From contig CP014771.1 of the NCBI GenBank assembly GCA_001596155.1, positions 2,480,001-2,544,000 on the forward strand: a DNA stretch of 64,000 nucleotides, given 5' to 3'. The translations under genes and the position numbers were made by a program. A model generated the notes under the pieces. The model searched no databases and had not been told where the DNA came from. It saw only the letters and a program-made list of their open reading frames with translations. This document shows, in pieces, positions 1 to 7,928 of the stretch (position 1 is its first letter; the number at the start of each line of letters is the position of its first letter). This DNA comes from Hymenobacter psoromatis. Its GTDB lineage: Bacteria > Bacteroidota > Bacteroidia > Cytophagales > Hymenobacteraceae.

Positions 1-549
1 ACTCAGCGTGCCCACCACGTACGCGTTGCCCGCGCCGTCGAGCACTACGGCCGCGCCCGTGAGGCTGCCGCCCGGCTGGCTGCCCCCTTGGCGGCTCCAC
101 AGCACCTGGCCTTGCGGGTCGTACTTCACCAGCAGCAGGTCGGTAGTGCCTAAGCTGTTGATTAGCTGGCCGTTCAGCAGGTCGCTGCCGCTGAGCGTGC
201 CTACGGCGTAGGCATTGCCAGCCGCATCGGTGGCCACTTCCGCATACTCCAGGTTGCCGCCGGTTTGCCGAACCCACTGCACCGTTCCGCGCGCGTCGTA
301 TTTGGCCAAGAAGCTGTTGCGGTTTCCGACGCTGGTAAGGGAAACGTTGCCAAAGCTGGCAGCGCCCCGAAAAAAACCGACCACGTAGGCGTTGCTGGCC
401 GCGTCGAGCGCCAGGGCCGTTGCGCCGCCACCCGGCCCGCCGCTCTGGCGCGACCACAGCGCCTGCGCCCTGGCCAGGCCCGCGGACAGCAGCAATGTAA
501 TCAGCAAAAATAATTTTGTACTTTTTTTATCAATTGTAAAATTAATCAT
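1..549 (-). CDS. Secreted SBBP-type beta-propeller repeat protein, 3' part cut by window edge
   Basis: Read on the minus strand from the ATG at 549, 183 codons run open to the window edge, so the C-terminus is missing. The N-terminus has a signal peptide (hydrophobic stretch ending in LARAQA). After it come repeats of the form 'A-x-D-A-A-G-N-A-Y-x-V-G', then 'F-L-A-K-Y-D-A-R-G-x-V-Q-W' and 'L-L-V-K-Y-D-P-Q-G-Q-V-L-W'. These are the hallmark of SBBP/beta-propeller repeats in exported Bacteroidota proteins. The function is probably extracellular or surface binding; no substrate can be inferred. The gene may end in a type IX sorting domain outside the window. The leader and first codons are AT-rich, as is usual here. 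Confidence 0.75.
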   Translation of the reverse strand, partial: MINFTIDKKSTKLFLLITLLLSAGLARAQALWSRQSGGPGGGATALALDAASNAYVVGFFRGAASFGNVSLTSVGNRNSFLAKYDARGTVQWVRQTGGNLEYAEVATDAAGNAYAVGTLSGSDLLNGQLINSLGTTDLLLVKYDPQGQVLWSRQGGSQPGGSLTGAAVVLDGAGNAYVVGTLS

Positions 550-650
550 AGTCCAAGCACTTGAATCAATCTAAGTAGTGATAATCAAAATGAATTTTTT
601 CAATTTTCGTGCCGTGCTGTTTTTCGTTTTCCCTACCCCCCTTTATACCA

Positions 651-680
651 GCACAGCCGCCCGAAACCGGGCGGCTGTGC
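651..680. terminator. GC-rich hairpin downstream of the M48 protease gene
   Basis: A 13-bp stem (GCACAGCCGCCCG / CGGGCGGCTGTGC) with a 4-nt loop lies just past the stop at 714. There is no clean T-run on the minus strand, so it may be a processing or termination hairpin. The core stem recurs at 2091-2118. Confidence 0.5.
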
Positions 681-713
681 TGTTCTTCTGCCAGATTCCG
701 GCGCGGGGGCCGG

Positions 714-1988
714 CTAGTGGCCTCCCAGGTTCTCGGCCTTCCAGCGCATGGCCGACCGCACCCGCGTGCGCCCACTGGGATGGTCAAAGAAGATGAATTC
801 TTCGAGGGGGGTAGGCTCCAGCTTGCGGTATTCGGAGAGCTTGATGGCGATGGTGGCGAAGCCGTCGGGCTGGCGCGCGGCGTTCAGGCCAAACATGTCG
901 GCCTCCTGCTCATTGGTGCGAATGATGGTGTTGGTGAAGGGCGTGGCCAGCAGGCCGACCACCGAGAACAGCGCCACCAGCAGGGGTAGGCCGCCCACGT
1001 CGGCCAGCCCCGCGATGCCCCACCGCGGCCCGTAGCGCGCCACCAGCCGCCGGAAGGCCCAGTCCACAAGCTTGAATCCGATGCCCAGCAGCCCGATAAA
1101 GAAGACCAGCATTTTCACGATGTGGTTGAGCACGTAGTGGCCCAGCTCGTGGCCCATCACAGCCTGAATTTCGGCCGGCGTGCTGCGGTTCAGCAGGTTA
1201 TCGTTTAAGGACACGCGGATGGTGCTGCCCAGGCCGCTCACGTTGGCGCTGATGCGCTTGCTCTGCTTGGAGGCGTCGAAATAATACACGTTGTCGGCCG
1301 GCACGCCGTTGGCGCGGGCCATGCGCAGGATGCCGTCGCGCACCGGGCCGGGGGGTAGGGCGGTGTATTTATTGAATAATGGGGCAATGAACACCGGCCC
1401 CAAAGCCACGCTGATTACCAGAAACACGCCCATCAGGGCCGTGCCCCAGGCCCACCAGCTGGCCCCGGCGCGCCGAATGGCCGCGTACAGCGCCAGAATA
1501 ACGAGGCTGCCAAACACCACCGACAGCGCCAGGCTCGTGAGCGTTTCGCCCGCCCAGGCCCCGAAAGTCAGGTTAGAAAGCCCGTATTGGTGCTCGCGCA
1601 CGAAGCCTTCGTAAATCGTGAGCGGCAGGGTGAGCACGAACGACGCCAGCAGGTAGAGCGCGGCGTAGGCCAGGGTGCGCAGCCAGCGCCGGGGCAGGCG
1701 CTCGGCTAGGGCCCGCAGCCGGCGCGACAGCCCCAGGCCCAGAAACACGCCCGCCACGGCCAGCGCGTACACCACGTCCCAGAGTTGCAGCCAGTAGCCG
1801 CCCTCAAAGTAGGCATCGGACTTAGCTTTTTGGGCCGGGGTGAGCATGTCGAGGTAGTGCCGGGTGGCAACCTCCACATTGAAGGCCGCGACGGGGGTAG
1901 GGGCCGCGCCGGCCGGCGCAGGCTGGGCGGCCGGCGCGGCCAACGTGCTGAGGAGCAAGACCAGTACGAGTAGTAGCTTGTGTCGCAT
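714..1988 (-). CDS. M48 family zinc metalloprotease (Ste24 endopeptidase-like)
   Basis: 424 aa from the ATG at 1988; a longer GTG start at 2018 would add ten unconvincing residues. A signal-like N-terminus (LLLVLVLLLSTLAAPAAQ) precedes several membrane segments. The catalytic site MGHELGHYVLNH (HExxH) is near residue 285, and NEQEAD, with the third zinc ligand, is near residue 367. The stretch 'SKRISANVSGLGSTIRVSL' is typical of Ste24/CAAX prenyl protease relatives. In bacteria these are inner-membrane proteases thought to work in protein quality control. Length and motifs are complete. It is monocistronic, with a hairpin on each side. Confidence 0.9.
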   Translation of the reverse strand: MRHKLLLVLVLLLSTLAAPAAQPAPAGAAPTPVAAFNVEVATRHYLDMLTPAQKAKSDAYFEGGYWLQLWDVVYALAVAGVFLGLGLSRRLRALAERLPRRWLRTLAYAALYLLASFVLTLPLTIYEGFVREHQYGLSNLTFGAWAGETLTSLALSVVFGSLVILALYAAIRRAGASWWAWGTALMGVFLVISVALGPVFIAPLFNKYTALPPGPVRDGILRMARANGVPADNVYYFDASKQSKRISANVSGLGSTIRVSLNDNLLNRSTPAEIQAVMGHELGHYVLNHIVKMLVFFIGLLGIGFKLVDWAFRRLVARYGPRWGIAGLADVGGLPLLVALFSVVGLLATPFTNTIIRTNEQEADMFGLNAARQPDGFATIAIKLSEYRKLEPTPLEEFIFFDHPSGRTRVRSAMRWKAENLGGH

Positions 1989-2085
1989 CGCAAAAAAGGC
2001 AGAGGTGAAGCCGGCCACCGGGCCGCGCGCCGCAAGCTACCAGTTTTTCAGGTAGTTTACCCATTTCGCCCACCAGTTGCGCTAC

Positions 2086-2122
2086 GCAAAAACAGCCGCC
2101 CGAAACCGGGCGGCTGTTTTCT
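2086..2122. terminator. Bidirectional Rho-independent terminator-like hairpin
   Basis: AAAACAGCCGCCCG / CGGGCGGCTGTTTT flanks a GAAAC-type loop. There are A residues before and T residues after, so it reads as a terminator in both directions. Confidence 0.6.
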
Positions 2123-2159
2123 GACTGTTATTAGAGCGGTTACCAAGTCTATATAAAGC

Positions 2160-2265
2160 TTGGCTGGTGCGGGCTGTCGGCTTTTCGCCGACTGTCCGCT
2201 CGTCGTGCGCGCCGCTCGTTCTGGCAAAGAGCGGACAGCCGGCAAAAAAGCTGGCAGCCCGTCCC
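2160..2265. repeat. Imperfect inverted repeat between the M48 and TPM genes
   Basis: GGGCTGTCGGCTTTTCGCC around 2170 is mirrored by AGCGGACAGCCGGC and GCTGGCAGCCC near 2230-2260. With the terminator at 2086 it fills the gap 1989-2298; I see no gene there. Confidence 0.4.
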
Positions 2266-2298
2266 ATACACCGCCCTAATTGCTACGCGCGGGGATAT

Positions 2299-3558
2299 TT
2301 ACCACGAGCCGCTGTTGTCGTCGGTGCTGTCGAAGCCGCCGCCGCCCGTGTCGCCCGATGAAGTGTCATCGTACGACGAATTATCGGAGGAAAAATAGTC
2401 GCCCGAATTGCTCGACTCGTTGCCCGAGAAGTAGTCGGGAGCATTATCGTTGCTGCTGCTGACGTTGCCGCCGCGGCCCGCGAAGTAGTCGCCGGCCGCG
2501 CCTGTGCCGGCCGCTGCCGCGCCGGTGCCCAGGCCACCGCTGTTGTTAGTGTTGTTGCCAAACTGCTGCGGGGCGCTGCTGCCCGAGTCGTGGCTGCCGC
2601 CCAGCCGGTTGCCAAGAAAAGCGCCGGCCGCCGCCGCCGCGCCCGTGGCCAGGATGCCGCCCATGCCGCTGCCGCCGCTGTTGTTGCCGCCCTGGTTGGG
2701 GTTGTTGCCGGGCGTCGGGCCATTTTGGTTGGGGTAGAAGTTAGGCTGATTGGGCTGGGCGTTCGCGTTGGAGTTGGGGTAGAAGTTAGGCGTGCCACCG
2801 TTGTTCGAAGCCGGGCTTTTGCTCCTAAACATCCGAATAATAAAAAACAGAATGCCGCCAATAACCAGCGCCCCGATGAGCAGCGCGCCCATGCCAATGC
2901 CCGGCGAGGCGGGTGTCGGCGCGGTTTCGGACTGCATGGCCCCGGCCGGCTCGGTGAGGGTAGAGGCGGCCTGGTCGTCGGCCAGGGCGCGGGGGGTAGC
3001 GTTGGGGGCCGTCACGGCCGCCGCCGCCGAGGTCGCGCCAGTCGTTTCCTTGCCCGGTGCCGAGCCAGGGTTGGCCGTCACCATCAGGCGGTTGAGGCCG
3101 GTGCGCAGGCCGGCAAAGTAGTTGCCCTGCTTGAACTCGGGCGTCATTTCGCCGATTACGCGGCTGGTTACGGCGGGCGTAATCACGCTGGCCAGGCCCG
3201 CGCCGGGCTGAATGGACACCTTGTGGTCCTGGGCGCTGAGCAGCACCACCACGCCGTTGTTCTTATCGCGCTGCCCTACCCCCCAGGCGGTGCCCAGGGC
3301 GCGGGCGTAGTCGGCGGCCGAGCGGCCGCCCAGGCTGGGCACCGTCACGACGACCACCTGGGTGCCGGTTTTTTCGGCGTAGGCGCGCAGGCCGCCGTCG
3401 AGTTTTTTGGCGTCGCCGGCGCTCAGCAGGCTGCCCTGGTCAGTGACGAAGGTGAAGGGCACCGGGCGGGCGGGCAACGCGCTGTTCGACTGGGCCAACA
3501 CCGGCCGGCCCACGCTAACCCCGACAAACAGCAGGGCCATTAAAAGAAAGCGATACAT
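2299..3558 (-). CDS. TPM-domain membrane protein (YgcG family)
   Basis: 419 aa from the ATG at 3558, chosen because it begins a clear signal peptide (MYRFLLMALLFVGVSVG...VLAQ); the reading frame upstream is uninterrupted GC-rich sequence without such a signal. Residues ~30-190 form a TPM (TLP18.3/Psb32/MOLO-1) domain, with 'GTQVVVVTVPSLGG', 'ADYARALGTAWGVG' and 'NNGVVVLLSAQDHKVSIQPGAGL'. A membrane segment follows near residue 235 (GMGALLIGALVIGGILFFIIRM). The tail of ~150 residues is Asn/Gly/Ser-rich and ends GGGGFDSTDDNSGSW, as in other YgcG proteins. The molecular role of this family is not settled; envelope association is inferred. Confidence 0.85.
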   Translation of the reverse strand: MYRFLLMALLFVGVSVGRPVLAQSNSALPARPVPFTFVTDQGSLLSAGDAKKLDGGLRAYAEKTGTQVVVVTVPSLGGRSAADYARALGTAWGVGQRDKNNGVVVLLSAQDHKVSIQPGAGLASVITPAVTSRVIGEMTPEFKQGNYFAGLRTGLNRLMVTANPGSAPGKETTGATSAAAAVTAPNATPRALADDQAASTLTEPAGAMQSETAPTPASPGIGMGALLIGALVIGGILFFIIRMFRSKSPASNNGGTPNFYPNSNANAQPNQPNFYPNQNGPTPGNNPNQGGNNSGGSGMGGILATGAAAAAGAFLGNRLGGSHDSGSSAPQQFGNNTNNSGGLGTGAAAAGTGAAGDYFAGRGGNVSSSNDNAPDYFSGNESSNSGDYFSSDNSSYDDTSSGDTGGGGFDSTDDNSGSW

Positions 3559-3860
3559 GGCAGAGGGAAAAGGGTTAAAAGGAAAACCTGCGCCTTTTAC
3601 GGCGGCGGCGGGCCGGTGGCTGCCCGCCCCGCCACGGCGGCCGGCTGCCCGCCCCGCCAGATGCCCGGAAGCTGCACTTATCCGCCTTGGCCGGGGTTGT
3701 ACTTTTGCGGGGGGGTAGGAGCTGGTGCAAAGCAAGTTCCTACCCCCCGCGTTTGGCTTGTGCAGTGTGCAGAAGCTTGCTGTAGCTGCCCGCCGGGCAG
3801 TGCGGCCCCGTTCCGGCGGCCCGCTTCGCGGCGGCTAACCAGCTGGATTTCTTCCCCTTT
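3559..3860. other. Gap between TPM and desaturase genes; candidate -7 box
   Basis: About 300 bases without a gene. TACTTTTG at 3700-3707 fits the Bacteroidota -7 consensus TAnnTTTG on the plus strand, towards the desaturase. I see no TTG at the usual spacing. Two CTACCCCC-type octamers lie within 30 bases after it. Confidence 0.3.
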
Positions 3861-4925
3861 ATGCTCCTGCCAAGATTTGCGCCCCCGCGCTCGTTCCACG
3901 CCGAACTCAAGCGCCGCACGGCCGACTATTTTACCACTACGGGCAAGGCTCAGACCGGCAACGGCGCGCTGCTGGGCAAGGCGCTGCTGCTGCTGGGCAG
4001 CCTGCTGGCGCTGTATGTGCACCTGGTTTTTTTCACGCCCCCGCGTCCCTGGGCGCTGGCCGAATGCGTGCTCATGGGCACCGTGCTGGCCCTCATCGGC
4101 TTCAACGTGATGCACGACGGCGCGCACGGCAGCTTTAGCCGCTACGGCTGGCTGAACAAGTCGGCGGCCTTCACCCTCAACGTGTTGGGGGGCAGCAGCT
4201 ACATGTGGGATGCCAAGCACAACACCGTGCATCACATGTACACCAACATCGACGGCGTGGATGACGACCTCGACATTCGGCCCTGGATGCGCCTCACGCC
4301 TGACCAGCCGCGCCACCGCGCCCACCGCTTTCAGCACCTGTATTTTGGCTTTTTCTACTGCCTGCTCTTCATCTCCTGGGTGCTGTTTACGGATTACCAG
4401 AAGTACTTCAGCCGCAAGATTGGTAGCGTGGCCCTCAAGCCGATGAGCACCAACGACCACCTCATTTTCTGGGGCTTTAAGATGCTGAACCTGGGGCTAT
4501 ACGTGGCGCTGCCCATCTACACGGTGGGCTGGGCCGGCTGGCTGGCGGGCTTCCTACTCACGGGCGCGGTGGCGGGCTTTGTGCTCAGCATCGTGTTCCA
4601 ATTGGCGCACACCGTGGAGCAAACGGCTTTCCCGGTGCCGCACGCCACCACCCGCAAGCTGGAGGACGAGTGGGCCATTCACCAATTGCGCACCACCGCC
4701 AATTTTGCCACCGACAACCGCCTGATTAGCTGGCTGGTAGGTGGGCTTAATTTTCAGGTCGAGCACCATTTATTTCCTAAAATCTCGCACGTGCATTACC
4801 CCAAGCTGAGCAAAATCATTCGGGAAACGTGCGCCGAGTTTGGCCTACCCTACCAGGAATACCCCAAGATGCGCTCGGCCGTGGCCTCGCACGTAGCCTT
4901 TTTGCGCCAGATGGGCCGGGCGTAG
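3861..4925 (+). CDS. Membrane fatty acid desaturase, di-iron type
   Basis: 354 aa. The three histidine boxes are intact: HDGAH near residue 87, HNTVHH near 118-123 and QVEHH near 297-301. Membrane pairs lie at ~40-75 and ~210-250. Such enzymes insert a double bond into acyl chains of lipids or acyl-CoA using O2; this spacing (with Q-x-x-HH in the last box) resembles front-end/sphingolipid-type acyl desaturases. The likely role is membrane fluidity control. The stop codon lies inside the left arm of the inverted repeat at 4922-5022, which probably ends the transcript. Confidence 0.9.
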   Translation: MLLPRFAPPRSFHAELKRRTADYFTTTGKAQTGNGALLGKALLLLGSLLALYVHLVFFTPPRPWALAECVLMGTVLALIGFNVMHDGAHGSFSRYGWLNKSAAFTLNVLGGSSYMWDAKHNTVHHMYTNIDGVDDDLDIRPWMRLTPDQPRHRAHRFQHLYFGFFYCLLFISWVLFTDYQKYFSRKIGSVALKPMSTNDHLIFWGFKMLNLGLYVALPIYTVGWAGWLAGFLLTGAVAGFVLSIVFQLAHTVEQTAFPVPHATTRKLEDEWAIHQLRTTANFATDNRLISWLVGGLNFQVEHHLFPKISHVHYPKLSKIIRETCAEFGLPYQEYPKMRSAVASHVAFLRQMGRA

Positions 4926-5022
4926 GGTGCGGGGCTTGCCCCCGCCCGTCATTGAACGGCAATCGTCAGACTAATTCTGAATAATCGTTCAACGACGGGC
5001 GGGGGCAAGCCCCGCACCCTAC
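4922..5022. repeat. Palindromic intergenic element, GGTGCGGGGCTTG family, copy 1
   Basis: Arms GTAGGGTGCGGGGCTTGCCC... and its complement span the whole gap between two convergent genes. Each arm contains the stop codon of the neighbouring gene. A second copy lies at 13551-13639. Confidence 0.85.
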
Positions 5023-6458
5023 TCGTTCTTAATCGCGGCCAGCATCTTACCCAGCTCGGCGTGCGAATAGACCTTGCCGCGCGATACTACGTCCACGATT
5101 TTTCGGGTGTTGTAAATATCGGCTAATGGGTTGGCGCTCAGCAGCACCAGGTCGGCGTCTTTGCCCACGGCGATGCTGCCGCTGCGGTCGGCCACGCCCA
5201 TAAACGTGGCCCCGCTGAGGGTGGCGGCGCGCAGGGCCTGGGCGGGCGTGAGGCCGGCCTGCACCAGCAGCGCCAGCTCGTCTTGCAGCGACGCGCCGGG
5301 GTAGGTGAAGGAGTTGAACGCCCCGCTGTCGGAGCCGGCCAGCACCGTGACGCCGGCCGCCTGCATCAGCGGCACCAGGCTCATAAACTTGGTTTCGAGC
5401 TTTTCGGAGAAGGCGCGGGCGGCGGGGGTTTGCGTGCGGGCGCTCGTCAGGCGCTTGGTATAGGTGCGCTGGATTTTAGGGTCGATGTAGGCCAGCAGCG
5501 TATCGTGGGCGTGGTTGGTGGGGGTTAATTCGGCCAGCGTTTTGCCGATGGCCAGCGTGGGCACCGCCACCGTGTGGTGGCTGGCCATGAGCTGAAAAAT
5601 GCGCTGCGCGGCGGCCGGACTATACGTATCGTACACGGCGGGCAGCATCGCAAACAGGCCCAGCGGCTTGCTGGTAGTGAGGCTGTTGCGCACCAGCGCC
5701 GTGAGGCTGTCCTCCTTGCCGGAGCAGGCTTTGAAGACGTAGTACAAATGCTCGGTGCCGTCGAGGCCGCGGTTTATGGCCTCGCCCAGCGTCACCGAAT
5801 ACGGCATGTGGCCGGTGGTTTTCATACCCCGCTTTTCGGCCTGGCTGATAGTTTCGAGGTAGGCCTCGCCCGAGATTTTGCTGTCGTAAATCTTCACAAA
5901 ATCTACCTTCATCTTTTGCAGCGAGTCGAGGGCGCGGCTTACATCGGCGGGCGTCACCACTTCGAGCGAGCCGGGCCAGGTGGCGCCGGGGCCGTCGATT
6001 TTGGGGCCCGAGGTGAAGATGCGCGGGCCAGCCAGCGTGCCAGCCGCTTCTTCCTTACGCCACTTAAAAATGGTGGGCGTGAGGTCGCCGCCGCATTCGC
6101 GCACCGTGGTAATGCCGTGGGCCAAGTACAGCGTGAGGCTCTTCTTATTAGCCGCCGCCAGGCTGTCGCCGCCCCGGAAATGCACGTGCATATCCCAGAG
6201 GCCGGGCAGGAGGAAGCGGCCGGTGCCGTCCAGCGTTTGGCGGGCCTGGTAGCGCGCCTGGCTTTCGGGGCCGACGCGCACGATTTTACCATCCGCCACA
6301 GCCACCACCTGGTTGGGCAGCAGGCGGCCGGCGGCCACGTCCACCACGCTCACGTGCCTGATAACCAGGTCGTAGGTCAGCCGGGGGGTAGGGCGGTGGC
6401 CAAAGCCCAGCAGCAGCGCGGCCACGGGCAGGCCCAGCAAAAGGCGCGAAAATTTCAT
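5019..6458 (-). CDS. Secreted amidohydrolase (imidazolonepropionase-like metal-dependent hydrolase)
   Basis: 479 aa from the ATG at 6458, where a signal peptide begins (MKFSRLLLGLPVAALLLG). The metal-site motif DMHVHF (HxH) is near residue 95; further conserved blocks are 'KTTGHMPYSV', 'GTEHLYYV' and 'LAGSDSGAFN', supplying the later His and Asp ligands of the amidohydrolase superfamily. 'AATLSGATFMG' and 'GSIAVGKDADLVLLSANPL' close the C-terminal beta-sandwich. The substrate is unknown; exported relatives hydrolyse cyclic amides or dipeptides. It is convergent with the desaturase gene. Confidence 0.85.
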   Translation of the reverse strand: MKFSRLLLGLPVAALLLGFGHRPTPRLTYDLVIRHVSVVDVAAGRLLPNQVVAVADGKIVRVGPESQARYQARQTLDGTGRFLLPGLWDMHVHFRGGDSLAAANKKSLTLYLAHGITTVRECGGDLTPTIFKWRKEEAAGTLAGPRIFTSGPKIDGPGATWPGSLEVVTPADVSRALDSLQKMKVDFVKIYDSKISGEAYLETISQAEKRGMKTTGHMPYSVTLGEAINRGLDGTEHLYYVFKACSGKEDSLTALVRNSLTTSKPLGLFAMLPAVYDTYSPAAAQRIFQLMASHHTVAVPTLAIGKTLAELTPTNHAHDTLLAYIDPKIQRTYTKRLTSARTQTPAARAFSEKLETKFMSLVPLMQAAGVTVLAGSDSGAFNSFTYPGASLQDELALLVQAGLTPAQALRAATLSGATFMGVADRSGSIAVGKDADLVLLSANPLADIYNTRKIVDVVSRGKVYSHAELGKMLAAIKNE

Positions 6459-6561
6459 ATCGAAAAGGGAAGAAGTCAGATGGTGCCTAAAGGTAGGTGG
6501 GGCCGCTCGCCCTACCCCCCCACAATACAACCCCCGGCCAAGCACAGCAGTAAGGCAGGGC

Positions 6562-7893
6562 ATGAATAAACTCCGCATGCTCTGGCGCGACCTCAATGCC
6601 AGCCTCTGGTTCGTGCCCACGCTGATGGTAATAGTGGCGCTGTTGCTGGCCTACGGCCTCGTTATCCTCGACCTGCGCATCGGGGACAAATGGGTGAGCG
6701 ACTACCCCCTGCTGGTTGGCGCGGGGGCCGATGGCGCGCGCGGCGTGCTCACGGCCATCGCGGGCTCCATGATGACGGTGGCGGCCCTTATTTTCTCGCT
6801 CACACTGAGCACGTTGGCCCAGGTATCGAGCCAGTACACGTCGCGGGTGCTGCGCAACTTTATGAGCAGCCGCATCAACCAGGTGGTGCTGGGGTTCTTC
6901 GTCAGCATTTTCGTGTATTGCCTGTTTGTGCTGCGCACGATTCGGGGCAGCAACGAGGGAAATTTTATTCCGTCGCTGGCCGTGACGGGCGGCCTGGTGC
7001 TGGCGCTGGTGAGCATTGGGGTGCTGGTGCTTTTTATTCACCACATGGCCTCGTCGATTCAGGCGGCCAACATCGTGCGCAACGCCACGCAGGAAACGGA
7101 GGCGGCCATCGCACGGCTTTTTCCTAAAAACCTGGGCGATGCCGCCTTGCCCGACGAGCGCACGCACCTCTTCGTGCAGGCCAACGACCTGACCTGGGTG
7201 CCCGTGCCAGCGCGCAAAAACGGCTACGTGCAAAGCATCGACAGCGATGGCCTGCTGGACCTGGCCGGCGACCTCCAGGGCGTGGTGCGCATGGAACACA
7301 GCGTGGGCAGCTTCGTGGCGCGCGGCGCGGCCCTGGTGTCGGTGGCGCGCTACGAAGGCCGCTCCCTAGCTCTCACCGATGGGCTGATTAAGGACCTGAA
7401 CGGGCATTTCAGCCTGGGCAGCCAGCGCTCGCTGGAGCAGGACGTGGGTTTTGGGCTGCGCCAGATTGTGGACATCGCCCTCAAAGCGCTCTCGCCGGGC
7501 ATCAATGACACCACCACGTCGGTCATTTGCATCGACTACCTGGGCACGCTGCTGGCCCAGCTGGCGGCCAGTCCGTTTGCTACCCCCCTGCGCACCGACG
7601 ACGAGGGCCAAGTGCGGGTGGTAGTCCTTCAGCCCTCTTTTTCTTCCTACGTAAGCACGGCCCTCGACCAGATTCGGGTGTCGGGCGAGGCCAACGTGGC
7701 CGTGTATCTGCGCCTGCTGACGGCCATTGGCACGGCGGCCGCGCGCACCCGCGAGCCCGACCGCCACCTCACCCTGAGGCTGCAAGTCGATTACATCCGC
7801 GAGGCCGCCGACCGCACCCTCAACACCGACTACGAGCGCAGCCAGGTGCGCGTGCGCGCCACGGAGGTTGGAGGGCTGCTGGGCCGTGAGTAG
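6562..7893 (+). CDS. DUF2254 family membrane protein
   Basis: 443 aa. Four membrane segments occupy the first ~160 residues (MVIVALLLAYGLVIL; ITAIAGSMMTVAALIFSLTLS; VVLGFFVSIFVYCLFVL; LVLALVSIGVLVLFIHHMASSI). A soluble domain follows with 'GYVQSIDSDGLLDLAG', 'VGSFVARGAALVSV' and the family signature 'DIALKALSPGINDTTTS'. DUF2254 proteins are predicted inner-membrane proteins with no established function. Length and order match the family. It starts ~100 bases from the divergent amidohydrolase gene. Confidence 0.85.
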   Translation: MNKLRMLWRDLNASLWFVPTLMVIVALLLAYGLVILDLRIGDKWVSDYPLLVGAGADGARGVLTAIAGSMMTVAALIFSLTLSTLAQVSSQYTSRVLRNFMSSRINQVVLGFFVSIFVYCLFVLRTIRGSNEGNFIPSLAVTGGLVLALVSIGVLVLFIHHMASSIQAANIVRNATQETEAAIARLFPKNLGDAALPDERTHLFVQANDLTWVPVPARKNGYVQSIDSDGLLDLAGDLQGVVRMEHSVGSFVARGAALVSVARYEGRSLALTDGLIKDLNGHFSLGSQRSLEQDVGFGLRQIVDIALKALSPGINDTTTSVICIDYLGTLLAQLAASPFATPLRTDDEGQVRVVVLQPSFSSYVSTALDQIRVSGEANVAVYLRLLTAIGTAAARTREPDRHLTLRLQVDYIREAADRTLNTDYERSQVRVRATEVGGLLGRE

Positions 7894-7928
7894 CAGCGCC
7901 AACGCGGCAGCTTCGCGCTGCGGGCGGG

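Noticed and set aside
361..380. Frameshift in the SBBP protein at the A7 run
   Set aside because: Careful reading with seven A residues keeps one frame (VVGFFRGAASFGN); the apparent break came from miscounting the run.
2590..3543. Plus-strand ORF (317 codons) opposite the TPM gene
   Set aside because: Antisense of the Gly/Asn-rich tail and TPM domain; Arg/Gly/Ala-rich with no motif.
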